From: Candidatus Kuenenia stuttgartensis
Lineage (GTDB): Bacteria; Planctomycetota; Planctomycetia; Pirellulales; UBA1268
Reading direction: 5' to 3'
NCBI GenBank assembly: GCA_945877135.1
Contig: CAMCQY010000022.1
Span: 1 to 37,486, forward strand
DNA: 37,486 bases
The notes beneath the pieces were generated by a model. That model searched no databases, had not been told where the DNA came from, and saw only the letters and a program-made list of their open reading frames with translations. The translations under genes and the position numbers were made by a program. Positions 18,938 to 29,838 of the stretch are shown here, in pieces. The number at the start of each line of letters is the position of its first letter. Positions within the stretch are counted from its first letter, which is position 1.

Positions 18938-20125
18938 TCAAAATCGTGCGGCCAGAAGTGGTACGAGCGTCGCTATGGCCTTATCGATCTCCGCCTCCGT
19001 CGTTGTCCGCCCCACGCTCAGCCGCACCGCGCTTTTGACCACGGCTGGTTCGAGTCCCATCGCCACCAAGGCCGGCGCCGGCTCGCTCGACCCGCTGGCG
19101 CAGGCGGTCCCCGTCGCCAGGCAGACGCCGGCGAGGTCCGCGGCCATCGCCAGTGCCTGCCGGTCGAGGCCGGGGAAGGCCAGTGTGGCGATGTGAGGGC
19201 ACCGCCTGCCTTGGGCGGCGATCACCACTGCCGGGATGTCGGCGTGACGGGCGGCGGCCACCAGCCTCGATTCGAGCCGATCGCGGAGTCCAGCCACCTG
19301 ACGGGCGGTCTCGTCCCGATCCGCGACCGCCAACTCCATTGCCCGGGCGAATCCCACCGCCAGCGGCACCGCCTCCGTGCCACCTCTGAGCCCCTGTTCC
19401 TGGGTGCCGGCCTGCACCGGCTCGATCGCCACGTCGCCGCGGATCAGGAGACCACCGATGCCTCGCGGGCCGCCAAACTTGTGCGGAGCAAGGGCGAGGG
19501 TGGCTGCCCTGAGAGTGGAAAAATCCATCGTGAGAAGACCGGCTGCCTGCGTGGCGTCGATATGCACGAGCACGCCGTGTGGGTTCACGGCAGTTGACAG
19601 TGCCGCAATGAACCCTGAGTCTTCGATCGACCCCGTCTGGCCGCAGACGAGCGTAAGCGATGCGATCCGTGGACCGCTGACACGAGCCGTATCCGCGGCG
19701 GCAATCACCGCGGCGGTCGCAGTGCCATCCACCGGGTCGAGTGTCGCCTCGTGGAGGGTCCACCCGCGGCGGCCGGCTGCCTGCACCGCGCTGACACTGC
19801 TGGCATGATCGCGGCGTGACCAAAAGAGGTGCCCAAAGGCCGGTGCTGCGGCGGCCATGCCGAGGATGGCCAGGTGATTGGCCTCACTGGCTCCGGAGGT
19901 GAATACCAGCCGGTCGCGGTGGGCCGGCCCCGATCGGGCTCCCAGGGCTGACATGATCCGATCGCGGGCGTCTTCGAGCAGACTGCGGGCCGCCCGGCCA
20001 AGGGAGTGCTGGCTCGACGGATTGGCCTGGGCCAATGCCTGCGCGGCGGCGATCGCAGCTGCCACCTCCGGGTGGAGCGGCGTGGCGGCGGCATGATCAA
20101 GATAAAGAGACGCGGACGTGCTCAT
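18938..20125 (-). CDS. Cysteine desulfurase (NifS/IscS family)
   Basis: YLDHAAATPLHPEV, TSGASEANHLA, HIDATQAAG, APHKFGGPRGIGGLLIR and active-site region 'CLATGTACASGSSEP'. Confidence 0.9.
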   Translation of the reverse strand: MSTSASLYLDHAAATPLHPEVAAAIAAAQALAQANPSSQHSLGRAARSLLEDARDRIMSALGARSGPAHRDRLVFTSGASEANHLAILGMAAAAPAFGHLFWSRRDHASSVSAVQAAGRRGWTLHEATLDPVDGTATAAVIAAADTARVSGPRIASLTLVCGQTGSIEDSGFIAALSTAVNPHGVLVHIDATQAAGLLTMDFSTLRAATLALAPHKFGGPRGIGGLLIRGDVAIEPVQAGTQEQGLRGGTEAVPLAVGFARAMELAVADRDETARQVAGLRDRLESRLVAAARHADIPAVVIAAQGRRCPHIATLAFPGLDRQALAMAADLAGVCLATGTACASGSSEPAPALVAMGLEPAVVKSAVRLSVGRTTTEAEIDKAIATLVPLLAARF

Positions 20126-20187
20126 CCCGACAGCCTAGCAGCCTCTTTTGGCACGCTGAAAAAGTGTGTACCACGATCTGCCGCCGA

Positions 20188-21210
20188 TCACCGCCCCACG
20201 AGCGCCGCCATCAAACGGTCGATCTCGGCGGCAAGCCCCGCATCGAGCGACCGCCGCAATTCCGTGCCGCGGATCCCATGCATGACGGTCGTGTGATCGC
20301 GGCCTCCGAAGGCGTTGCCGATCGACTGCAGGCTCTGCGTTGTCAGCCGCCTGGCCAGATACATCGCCAGCCCGCGGGCCTGTGAGACCTGCCGGCAACG
20401 GGAGGGGCCGACTAAGTCGGCCGCCGTCAGCCCGTGATGCCTGGCCGCGGCGTTGATCACCCGCCGGAGCGATACCTCCCGGCGGCCGGCGAAGGCGTCG
20501 CCTGTGCCCTCGTACCGGGTCGTACCGACCGGCGGCATCGACACCACGAGGCCGCCCGACAGTCGCGACGCCAGCGACGGTTCCAAGAGCGTACAGGCGA
20601 TCGGATGGGTTCGCAGGGTTGCCACAAAGGCCGTGCCGGTAGCGCTGGCTGCGTCGAAGAGATGGGCGAGCGCTCGCTGGGCATCCCACGCTGTGATCTG
20701 TTCGACACCGTCGATCATGATCAGCCGTGACGCGACAAACCGCATATGCAGCCGGTCGATCGTATTTTGTGACAGGGCCGTCGTGAGGTCACGTCCAAGG
20801 GAACGGCCATCCCACATGATCGCGGCTGACGATGTCGGGCTGCCTGCTGCGGTCGGGCTGTGCTGCACGAACCATTCTGCCAGCAGCCGTGACTTCCCCG
20901 AACCGGCCGGCCCTACGATTACAAGCGGAGCGTAGCCGGAGAGACTGCCGCGATCGCCCCCGGCCGCAATCCCCGTATTCCGAATGCCGGCGGCCACCGC
21001 TTCCAGGGCATGGTGCACGAGCCGGTGAGAGAGCGCTACCCGAGCTCTGGTCTGATCCTTGGTCTGATCCTTGGTCTGATCTTGGAACAGCCGAGGGCCG
21101 GCTGACGATTCGTGCGTGGCGACAGCAGTCACGGGCAACGTCCCGGTGGGGGAACGCGGCCTCCATGCCGACGCAGTTGGAAACGAAACGGGGAATGAAC
21201 GCTCATCCAA
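20188..21210 (-). CDS. dnaA: Divergent, reduced chromosomal replication initiator DnaA
   Basis: C-terminal signature 'LARRLTTQSLQSIGNAFGGRDHTTVMHGI'; Walker A GPAGSGKS; Walker B-like RLIMIDGVEQI; 'LASRLSGGLVVSMPP' aligns with DnaA 'LKSRFGWGLTVAIEPP'; adjacent to dnaN. Confidence 0.85.
   Translation of the reverse strand: MDERSFPVSFPTASAWRPRSPTGTLPVTAVATHESSAGPRLFQDQTKDQTKDQTRARVALSHRLVHHALEAVAAGIRNTGIAAGGDRGSLSGYAPLVIVGPAGSGKSRLLAEWFVQHSPTAAGSPTSSAAIMWDGRSLGRDLTTALSQNTIDRLHMRFVASRLIMIDGVEQITAWDAQRALAHLFDAASATGTAFVATLRTHPIACTLLEPSLASRLSGGLVVSMPPVGTTRYEGTGDAFAGRREVSLRRVINAAARHHGLTAADLVGPSRCRQVSQARGLAMYLARRLTTQSLQSIGNAFGGRDHTTVMHGIRGTELRRSLDAGLAAEIDRLMAALVGR
21048..21083. repeat. 12-bp tandem repeat (tggtctgatcct x3) within dnaA
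   Basis: Two exact copies plus one with a single mismatch; encodes DQTKDQTKDQT. Confidence 0.95.
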
Positions 21211-21305
21211 GCAGGATCAGGCTGCTCAGGCTACCGGGACGGTCTCCGCGAAAAAAGGGTTGGCAAAAAAAGCGATACCAGACTGCACGCGCCAGCACAG
21301 GCCAG

Positions 21306-21327
21306 CAGGATTCACACAGGATTCACA
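21306..21327. repeat. Exact 11-bp tandem repeat caggattcaca x2
   Basis: Read directly; each copy contains ATTCACA, matching the ATNCACA core of a DnaA box. Confidence 0.9.
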
Positions 21328-21352
21328 AAGATGCTCGCCCCTCGGGGGATGC

Positions 21353-21374
21353 TGGCACGCTGTTGGCACGCTGT
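21353..21374. repeat. Exact 11-bp tandem repeat tggcacgctgt x2
   Basis: Read directly: gc tggcacgctgt tggcacgctgt tgg. Confidence 0.9.
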
Positions 21375-21906
21375 TGGTTGAGGGATGGGAGAACCGCCCA
21401 ACGCGAGCCGACATTTTCGAAGACACATCGCTGGCAGGCACCGGACGCCGCCCTGGCAGCCAGACCCCAGCCGGCCAACAGCACGACCACCCGTTTCAGA
21501 TACCTACACAACCGTTCCTGCACGGAGAAACAACAAGGAACTACCAGGTTGTGCACAGCGAAGAGCTGGCTCAAAAAACCAGATAAAACCTGATTTTTCC
21601 GAAGAAAAACTGTTTCTGAGCTGACTCGCAGCGTTCTTTCAGTTTCTGCATCAGCTGAAAAACCCCTTTCGCTGCTCCTTCTACCGACTCCTGTATTTCT
21701 CCTCATTTTCTTCAACCAAAGAGAGAATCAAAGGAGAACCACCGAGGGTTTGGATCACTGGCACGCCCGCCTCGGCGGGGGCCTGCCAGATGGTCCCGCG
21801 TCGGGTACACTGACAGTCTTCGATATCGAGCCAATGACCGTATCGCCGGCCGTCGTTCCGACGGGTTTTTCGGGTGCCAGTCCCTGGAAAGGACAGCCGT
21901 TCTTCG

Positions 21907-23031
21907 ATGAAAGTTCGTCTTACCCGCGAGCCATTGCTCGCAGCCCTTCAGAGTGCGTCGGCAGTCGTGCCTGCCCGCTCGCCCAAGCCCGTGCTCTCCA
22001 ACGTGAAGCTCGAAGCTCAGGGAACATCGGCTGTCCTCTCCGCAACCGATCTGGAGGTGGGGATCAGGATCGATCTGGAGGGTGTCGAGGTGGGGGCGGC
22101 TGGGGCCGTGCTGCTGCCGAGCGGCCGACTGATGGCGATTGTTCGAGAGAGTCAGCCCGGGACGGTTTTCGACATTCAATCCGATGGCACCGCAGCCGTG
22201 GTCAAAGCCACCCGCAGCGAGTTTCGTTTGCCGGCGGAGGATCCGCTGGAGTTTCCGTCAGTCGCCACCTTCCCATCGGAGGCCTGCTTCGAACTCTCCC
22301 AACCCCTCGTGCGGGAACTGGTCAGGCGGACGGTTTTTTCCACTGACAACGAATCGAGTCGCTATGCCCTCGGGGGAGTGCTCCTCGAACTGGCGGCTCA
22401 GGGATCTGCTGCGAGCGTGATCGCCGTCGGCACGGATGGGCGACGGCTGGCCAAAATGGAGGGACCGGCCGCGGTCAAGGACGGCGTGCCGGCCGAGGCG
22501 CAGCCGATCGTGCCAGCCCGGGCCATGCAACTCATCGAGCGGTGTCTGGGGGATGCCAGCATGCCGGTGCAGGTGGCGGTGCGAACCAGCGAGATCCTTG
22601 TGAAGACTGGGCCGACCACGATCTCGGCACGGCTTGTCGAGGGACGTTTTCCCCGCTGGCGTGATGTGTTTCCTGATCGGCCGGACGCGGCGAAGGTCAA
22701 CATCGTGGCAGGTCCACTCCTCGTGGCAGTCCGCCAGGCGGCGATCGTCACCAGTGAGCAGTCAAAAGGGGTCGATTTCGCGTTCGATCCTGGGCAACTC
22801 GTGCTCTCGGGCCGTTCTGCCGAAAGCGGTGAAAGCCGGATTGAACTGCCGATCGAACATGCCGGCCAGGCGGTGAAAATCAAGCTTGATCCGCGGTTTA
22901 TGAGCGAATTTCTTCGAGTGCTCGACGGCGCCGCCACGGTGACTGTGGAACTCACCGATGCCCAAAGCGCCTGTGTCTGTCGCACGGATGACGGCTACGG
23001 CTACGTGATCATGCCGCTGGCGGCCGATTAG
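21907..23031 (+). CDS. dnaN: DNA polymerase III beta subunit (sliding clamp)
   Basis: MKVRLTREPLLAALQSASAVVPARSPKPVLSNVKLEAQG...DLEVGIRIDL...TDGRRLAKMEG...VEGRFPRWRDVFP. Start at 21907 in ORF 21874..23031. Confidence 0.95.
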   Translation: MKVRLTREPLLAALQSASAVVPARSPKPVLSNVKLEAQGTSAVLSATDLEVGIRIDLEGVEVGAAGAVLLPSGRLMAIVRESQPGTVFDIQSDGTAAVVKATRSEFRLPAEDPLEFPSVATFPSEACFELSQPLVRELVRRTVFSTDNESSRYALGGVLLELAAQGSAASVIAVGTDGRRLAKMEGPAAVKDGVPAEAQPIVPARAMQLIERCLGDASMPVQVAVRTSEILVKTGPTTISARLVEGRFPRWRDVFPDRPDAAKVNIVAGPLLVAVRQAAIVTSEQSKGVDFAFDPGQLVLSGRSAESGESRIELPIEHAGQAVKIKLDPRFMSEFLRVLDGAATVTVELTDAQSACVCRTDDGYGYVIMPLAAD

Positions 23032-23123
23032 CGTGTGTCTCTGACAGACTTTTGACCGGCTACCTCCAATCCAGTTTCAGCGGCGGAGTTCAAAACGCCG
23101 CACGAGTCACAAATCCTATCGAG

Positions 23124-23498
23124 ATGATGGACGCCCTCCACGCCTTCACCATGCAGCCCAGTAAGAAACCGTCCGCCGCCTCTGGACCTCGTGCGATCGG
23201 CAGTGTCATGTCGCGGCTGTTGGCGCGGACGGGCTACGACCAGGAGCGTGGCGTCGACGGGCTGACAGCAGCCTGGCAGGAGGTAGCGCCGGCGGCGCTG
23301 CGGGGGAGTTCGCAGGCGGGGCTCGTCCGCCGTGGTGTGCTCGATGTGTTCGTGAGCCACTCGGCACTCGTGCAGGAGATGGGATTCCACAAACGGGAGG
23401 TGCTGGCCCGGCTGGGTGAACTCGTTCCGGCCGAGGGCATCACCGACATCCGCTGCCGGGTCATGATCGATGCGGGCCGGGACGATGCCGAGCGGTAG
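23124..23498 (+). CDS. DUF721 / DciA-like protein
   Basis: 'LTAAWQEVAPAALRGSSQAGLVRRGVLDVFVSHSALVQEMGFHKREVLARLGELVPAEGITDIRCRV' has the DUF721 pattern. Start could be 23052, 23124 or 23127. Confidence 0.75.
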   Translation: MMDALHAFTMQPSKKPSAASGPRAIGSVMSRLLARTGYDQERGVDGLTAAWQEVAPAALRGSSQAGLVRRGVLDVFVSHSALVQEMGFHKREVLARLGELVPAEGITDIRCRVMIDAGRDDAER

Positions 23499-23546
23499 TT
23501 CCAAAGGACTCATCTGAGGTGAGTCGGTGACTGGTGCGTGTCCTGA

Positions 23547-26069
<2,523 letters not shown>

Positions 26070-26072
26070 CCA

Positions 26073-26143
26073 TTCCCTTGCTGGCGATGCGGGCTTGGAT
26101 GGAAGGCGGGTTCCCATGCAAGCCCGAAGCGCACGCGACGGAA
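26073..26143. repeat. REP/BIME-like hairpin element downstream of gyrB
   Basis: Arm ttcccttgctggcgatgcgggcttggatg, 9-nt spacer, inverted arm ttcccatgcaagcccgaagcgcacgcgacggaa; related elements at 30827-31064 and 31981-32008. Confidence 0.75.
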
Positions 26144-26162
26144 TCCGCGACGGATCGCATCG

Positions 26163-27137
26163 CTACCCGGCCGTGTCCCTCTGGAAGTGGGCTGGGCTGA
26201 TGCCGAACACCCGCTTGAACGCCCGCGAAAATTGATACTGGTCGGCAAATCCGAGGTGCGTTGCCACCTGTTTGACAAGCAGCCGCTGGCCGCCGGTCTC
26301 CCGGCGGGACAGAAGGTCGGCGGCGAAGTTCATCCGCTCCCGCAGCAGGTGTTGATACGGACTCGTCGCATCGAACCGCCGAAAGAGGCGGCAGGCATAC
26401 GCCGGTGAGATCTGAAAAAGACGGGCGGCCTCGGCGACGCTCCAAAGCCGAGGGCACTCGGCGGAGAGAAACGCCCGGAACCGCTGGTAGGTGTCGAACG
26501 CCCTGGGATCGACATCATCGGCCCGCAGGCCGCGTTCGGCGATCTTCGTGAGCAGCACTCCGAGCAGTTGGCCGCAGAGGGCGGACGCGTGGGAGGAATG
26601 TGCCAGGCCGCACTGCTGGAGGAGGTCGAAGATCTCACCGATCTCTTGAGGCTGTGGCACGCGGAGCATGCTGCCCGGGGCGATCCTGGCCGCCTGCATA
26701 CGGGCTGCGGCGGTGGTGCCGACGAAATCGACGTAATACTTCCGCAGCCGGTGCCGCGGGTCGGTGCGGATGGCATGCGGGATGCCGGGGCCGTAGGAAA
26801 AAATACTCCCCGGCACGAGGTCGTGGTCGCGGCCATCGAGCGTGAGGGTGCCGCGGCCGGCGATGACGAACTCGATGCAGAGGTAGGGAAAATCGTGACG
26901 CTCTAGAAAATAGTCGCCACGCACCCGCTCGCAGCCACCGCAGACGACCGCCAGGTCGGGCGGACGGCTGGTGCGGCCCACCGGCCGGAGGTTCAGAAAC
27001 CAGCGGCGGGCCGCCACAACCTGACGCGACACGAATTCCGGCAGCCGCCGGCGTGGAGGTTTCTTGGAGCCTGCGATGCGTTGCTTCTGGCCTGCCATGA
27101 GGTCAAGAATAGCCATCCTGCGGTCAAGAATCATCAT
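26163..27137 (-). CDS. AraC-family transcriptional regulator (cupin plus HTH)
   Basis: C-terminus 'RLWSVAEAARLFQISPAYACRLFRRFDATSPYQHLLRERMNFAADLLSRRE...VKQVATHLGFADQYQFSRAFKRVFGISPAHFQRD'; N-terminal AraC-type binding domain. Start may be 27137, 27134, 27116 or 27098. Confidence 0.88.
   Translation of the reverse strand: MMILDRRMAILDLMAGQKQRIAGSKKPPRRRLPEFVSRQVVAARRWFLNLRPVGRTSRPPDLAVVCGGCERVRGDYFLERHDFPYLCIEFVIAGRGTLTLDGRDHDLVPGSIFSYGPGIPHAIRTDPRHRLRKYYVDFVGTTAAARMQAARIAPGSMLRVPQPQEIGEIFDLLQQCGLAHSSHASALCGQLLGVLLTKIAERGLRADDVDPRAFDTYQRFRAFLSAECPRLWSVAEAARLFQISPAYACRLFRRFDATSPYQHLLRERMNFAADLLSRRETGGQRLLVKQVATHLGFADQYQFSRAFKRVFGISPAHFQRDTAG
27101..27131. promoter_or_regulatory. Direct repeat ggtcaagaat at 21-bp period, candidate AraC-family operator
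   Basis: ggtcaagaat at 27101-27110 and 27122-27131, between the divergent AraC gene and the sugar operon. Confidence 0.5.
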
Positions 27138-27206
27138 TGCCCGCCGTGTGGAGAAAAGCGACAGTGGAAAGGTTCCTGAGATCGGATTCCTGCAGCCGGA
27201 GGTACT

Positions 27207-28481
27207 ATGTCGCTCCCCCGTTTTTCCTTTGGCGTCGGTGACCGCTTCGCCCATCAGGCCGAGGCGCAGCTCGCTGCGTTTGAGCGGCTCGCCGCGGCGG
27301 GCGTGATCGTCGCCCCGGTCTGGAACAAGTCGAACCGGGAGCACTCCTTTATTGGCAGCGAGCCGGGGAGCGTGCGGGCTGCTGCCGCGGCTGCCGTGGC
27401 GGCACGCCACTGGTCCCATCCGTGGTTTGTCGATGCCGACCACATCCGGCTGGAGACAGTGGACCGCTTCCTCGATTCGAGCGATTTCTTCACGATCGAT
27501 GTTGCCGACAGCATCGGCAAGCCGGCCAGCGAGACCGAAGTGGCAGCGTTCGTGGCGCGGCACGGTGAACTGGTGGGCAGGCTCACGATCCCAGGCTGCC
27601 AGGAGCCGATCCAGCTCGACGCGACAGGCCTTGGAGCGATCGCGCGGCAGTATCTGCTCGCCTGTCGGGAGGCGGGCGAGATCTACCGTCACATCCAGGC
27701 GAAGCTGGGCGGACGGCCGTTCGTCACCGAAGTGAGCATGGATGAGACCGATCTCCCGCAGACGCCACCGCAGCTGCTCGTGATTCTCGCTCTGCTGGCC
27801 GACGCCGGCGTGCCGCTCGAAACGATCGCGCCAAAATTCACAGGCCGGTTCAACAAGGGGGTCGACTACGTCGGCGACGTCCTGCAGTTCGAACGGGAAT
27901 TTGCCGATGACATCGCGGTGCTCGCCTTCGCGGCAAAACAGTACGGACTGCCTCGGAATCTCAAGCTCTCGGTGCACTCAGGCAGCGACAAGTTCTCGCT
28001 CTATCCGACGATCCAGCGGGTGCTGGCGGCCACGGGCGCGGGCCTCCATCTGAAGACGGCCGGGACGACGTGGCTTGAGGAACTGATCGGCCTGGCGGAG
28101 GCTGGTGGCGACGGACTCTCGCTCACCCGAGAGATCTACGCCTACGCCCTCGACCACGTCGATGAACTCTGCGGACCGTATGCGACGGTGATCGACATTG
28201 ACCGAACGAAATTGCCGACGGCTGCCGAGGTCAACGGCTGGAGTGGGCCGTGGCTCGCGGCCGCGATCCGGCACGTGCCGACGAACCCCCAGTTCAATGC
28301 CAACATCCGCCAGCTCTTGCACGTGTCGTTCAAGGTGGCCGCCAAGCAGGGGAAGCGCTACACCGACCTGCTTGATGCCAATCGCGAGATCGTGGCCCGC
28401 CAGGTGACCGAGAATCTGTTTGACCGCCATCTCAGGCCGCTGTTTCTCGGCGAAGAAGCACCGCGGGAATGCACACCATGA
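27207..28481 (+). CDS. Tagaturonate epimerase (UxaE)-like family protein
   Basis: 'FSFGVGDRF', 'DADHI', 'VTEVSMDETDLPQTP', 'KFTGRFNKGVDYVGDVLQFEREF', 'LSVHSGSDKFSLYPTI', 'LHLKTAGTTWLEE' resemble UxaE; SD-like ggagg upstream. Confidence 0.75.
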   Translation: MSLPRFSFGVGDRFAHQAEAQLAAFERLAAAGVIVAPVWNKSNREHSFIGSEPGSVRAAAAAAVAARHWSHPWFVDADHIRLETVDRFLDSSDFFTIDVADSIGKPASETEVAAFVARHGELVGRLTIPGCQEPIQLDATGLGAIARQYLLACREAGEIYRHIQAKLGGRPFVTEVSMDETDLPQTPPQLLVILALLADAGVPLETIAPKFTGRFNKGVDYVGDVLQFEREFADDIAVLAFAAKQYGLPRNLKLSVHSGSDKFSLYPTIQRVLAATGAGLHLKTAGTTWLEELIGLAEAGGDGLSLTREIYAYALDHVDELCGPYATVIDIDRTKLPTAAEVNGWSGPWLAAAIRHVPTNPQFNANIRQLLHVSFKVAAKQGKRYTDLLDANREIVARQVTENLFDRHLRPLFLGEEAPRECTP

Positions 28482-29311
28482 AAACTGCGATCACGATCTG
28501 TCTGGTGCCCGAGGCACGGCAGGGGCCCTTCGTGTTCCACGCGACCGCCGCCGATGGCGGGCTCGCGGCTGCCTGCCGGACGGCGGCCGAGCTCGGCTTC
28601 GACGCCGTCGAGATTTTCCCCGAGTCGGCCGAGGCGTTTCCTGCGGCCGAGCTCTCACGGCTGCTGGCAGAGCATGGTCTGGCTGTGGCTGCCGTCGGCA
28701 CGGGCGCCGGCTGGGTCAAGCAAAAACTCCACCTCTGCGATGCTGATGCCACCGTGCGGGCTCAGGCGCGGGAGTTCATCGCGGGGATCATCGACGTGGC
28801 TGGTCGGTTTGGTGCCCCGGCGATCATCGGCTCGATGCAGGGGCGGTGGGAGGGGGATGTCTCGCGGGAGACGGCCTTTGAGTATCTTGCCGCGGCCCTC
28901 GGCGACCTCGGGGCCCGGGCCGCTGGGCACGGTCAGGTGCTGCTCTACGAACCCTTGAACCGCTACGAGACGAACCTGTTCAACCGGCAGGGAGATGCCG
29001 CCGCGTGGCTTGAGTCGCGAGGGCTTTTGCATGTGCAACTCCTCTGCGACCTCTTTCACATGAACATCGAGGAGGTGGATGTCGCCGCCGCGCTGGCTGC
29101 CGCCGGCCGACGGGTGGGGCACGTGCACTGGGCCGACTCCAATCGGCAGGCGATGGGGCTGGGCCACACCGATGCCCGGCCGGTCGTTGCCGCGCTGCGC
29201 GGAATGGGCTACGAAGGCTTCCTGTCGGCGGAGGTGCTTCCGTTGCCCTCGGCCCTCTCCGCGGCCCGGCAGACGATCCTGAGCCTCCGCCCTCACACCA
29301 CCTCCGTCTGA
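28478..29311 (+). CDS. Sugar isomerase/epimerase TIM barrel (hydroxypyruvate isomerase-like)
   Basis: ATGA overlap with the preceding stop; 'LGFDAVEIFPES', 'LLYEPLNRYETNLFNRQGDAAAWLE', 'LLCDLFHMNIEE', 'GHVHWADSNRQAMGLGHTD', 'GFLSAEVLPLP'. Confidence 0.85.
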   Translation: MKTAITICLVPEARQGPFVFHATAADGGLAAACRTAAELGFDAVEIFPESAEAFPAAELSRLLAEHGLAVAAVGTGAGWVKQKLHLCDADATVRAQAREFIAGIIDVAGRFGAPAIIGSMQGRWEGDVSRETAFEYLAAALGDLGARAAGHGQVLLYEPLNRYETNLFNRQGDAAAWLESRGLLHVQLLCDLFHMNIEEVDVAAALAAAGRRVGHVHWADSNRQAMGLGHTDARPVVAALRGMGYEGFLSAEVLPLPSALSAARQTILSLRPHTTSV

Positions 29312-29343
29312 ACACCGTCCTGCCCGAGACTGGAAACGAAACC

Positions 29344-29799
29344 ATGCTGAACACCCCCCTGCTCCACCCCGACATCCTCCGGATTCTCGCCCAGTCGGGG
29401 CACCACTCGAAGGTGCTGATCGCCGATGGCAACTATCCGGCGTCCAACAAGCGGGGGCCGCGGGCGGAACTCATCTCGCTCCAGCTCATGCCGGGAGTGC
29501 CCACGGTCGCGCAGGTGTTCGAGGCGATCCTCGGCACGGTGCAGATCGACGAGGTGCACACCATGGGTGTCGATCGCACCGATTCCTACGCCGCGGCCAC
29601 GCCCGGTGATCCGCCGGTGTGGGATGAGTATCGCCGGATCCTTGCCGCCGCAAAGAGTGCCTGCAGGCTCGAGCCAATTGTGAAGTGGGATTTTTATGAG
29701 GCGGTGGCCTCGGCCGACCATGTGCTCACGATCCAGACCGCCGACACGCAGCCCTGGGCCAATCTCCTGCTGTCGGTCGGCTGCCGAACCTTTTCTTGA
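29344..29799 (+). CDS. RbsD/FucU family sugar mutarotase
   Basis: 'LHPDILRILAQSGHHSKVLIADGNYPAS...MGVDRTDSY...FYEAVASADHVLTIQTADTQPWANLLLSVG' matches FucU/RbsD. Confidence 0.88.
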   Translation: MLNTPLLHPDILRILAQSGHHSKVLIADGNYPASNKRGPRAELISLQLMPGVPTVAQVFEAILGTVQIDEVHTMGVDRTDSYAAATPGDPPVWDEYRRILAAAKSACRLEPIVKWDFYEAVASADHVLTIQTADTQPWANLLLSVGCRTFS

Positions 29800-29838
29800 A
29801 AACGACCTGAAACCTCCCGACACCGTACAGGTGAACGC

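Larger units (their letters stand above)
21211..21906. other. oriC: Candidate origin of replication (oriC) between divergent dnaA and dnaN
   Basis: Gene context dnaA/dnaN/DUF721/gyrB; two exact 11-bp tandem duplications, DnaA-box-like GGATTCACA pair, AT-rich tract with hairpin. Confidence 0.6.

Noticed and set aside
21211-21906. Small ORFs in the dnaA-dnaN spacer (e.g. 21323..21715 -, 21116..21586 +, 21712..22179 -)
   Set aside because: No recognisable domains; they overlap the repeat-rich candidate origin.
27138-27977. Upstream part of minus ORF 26163..27977
   Set aside because: Antisense to the UxaE-like gene; only the AraC portion from about 27137 downwards is credible.
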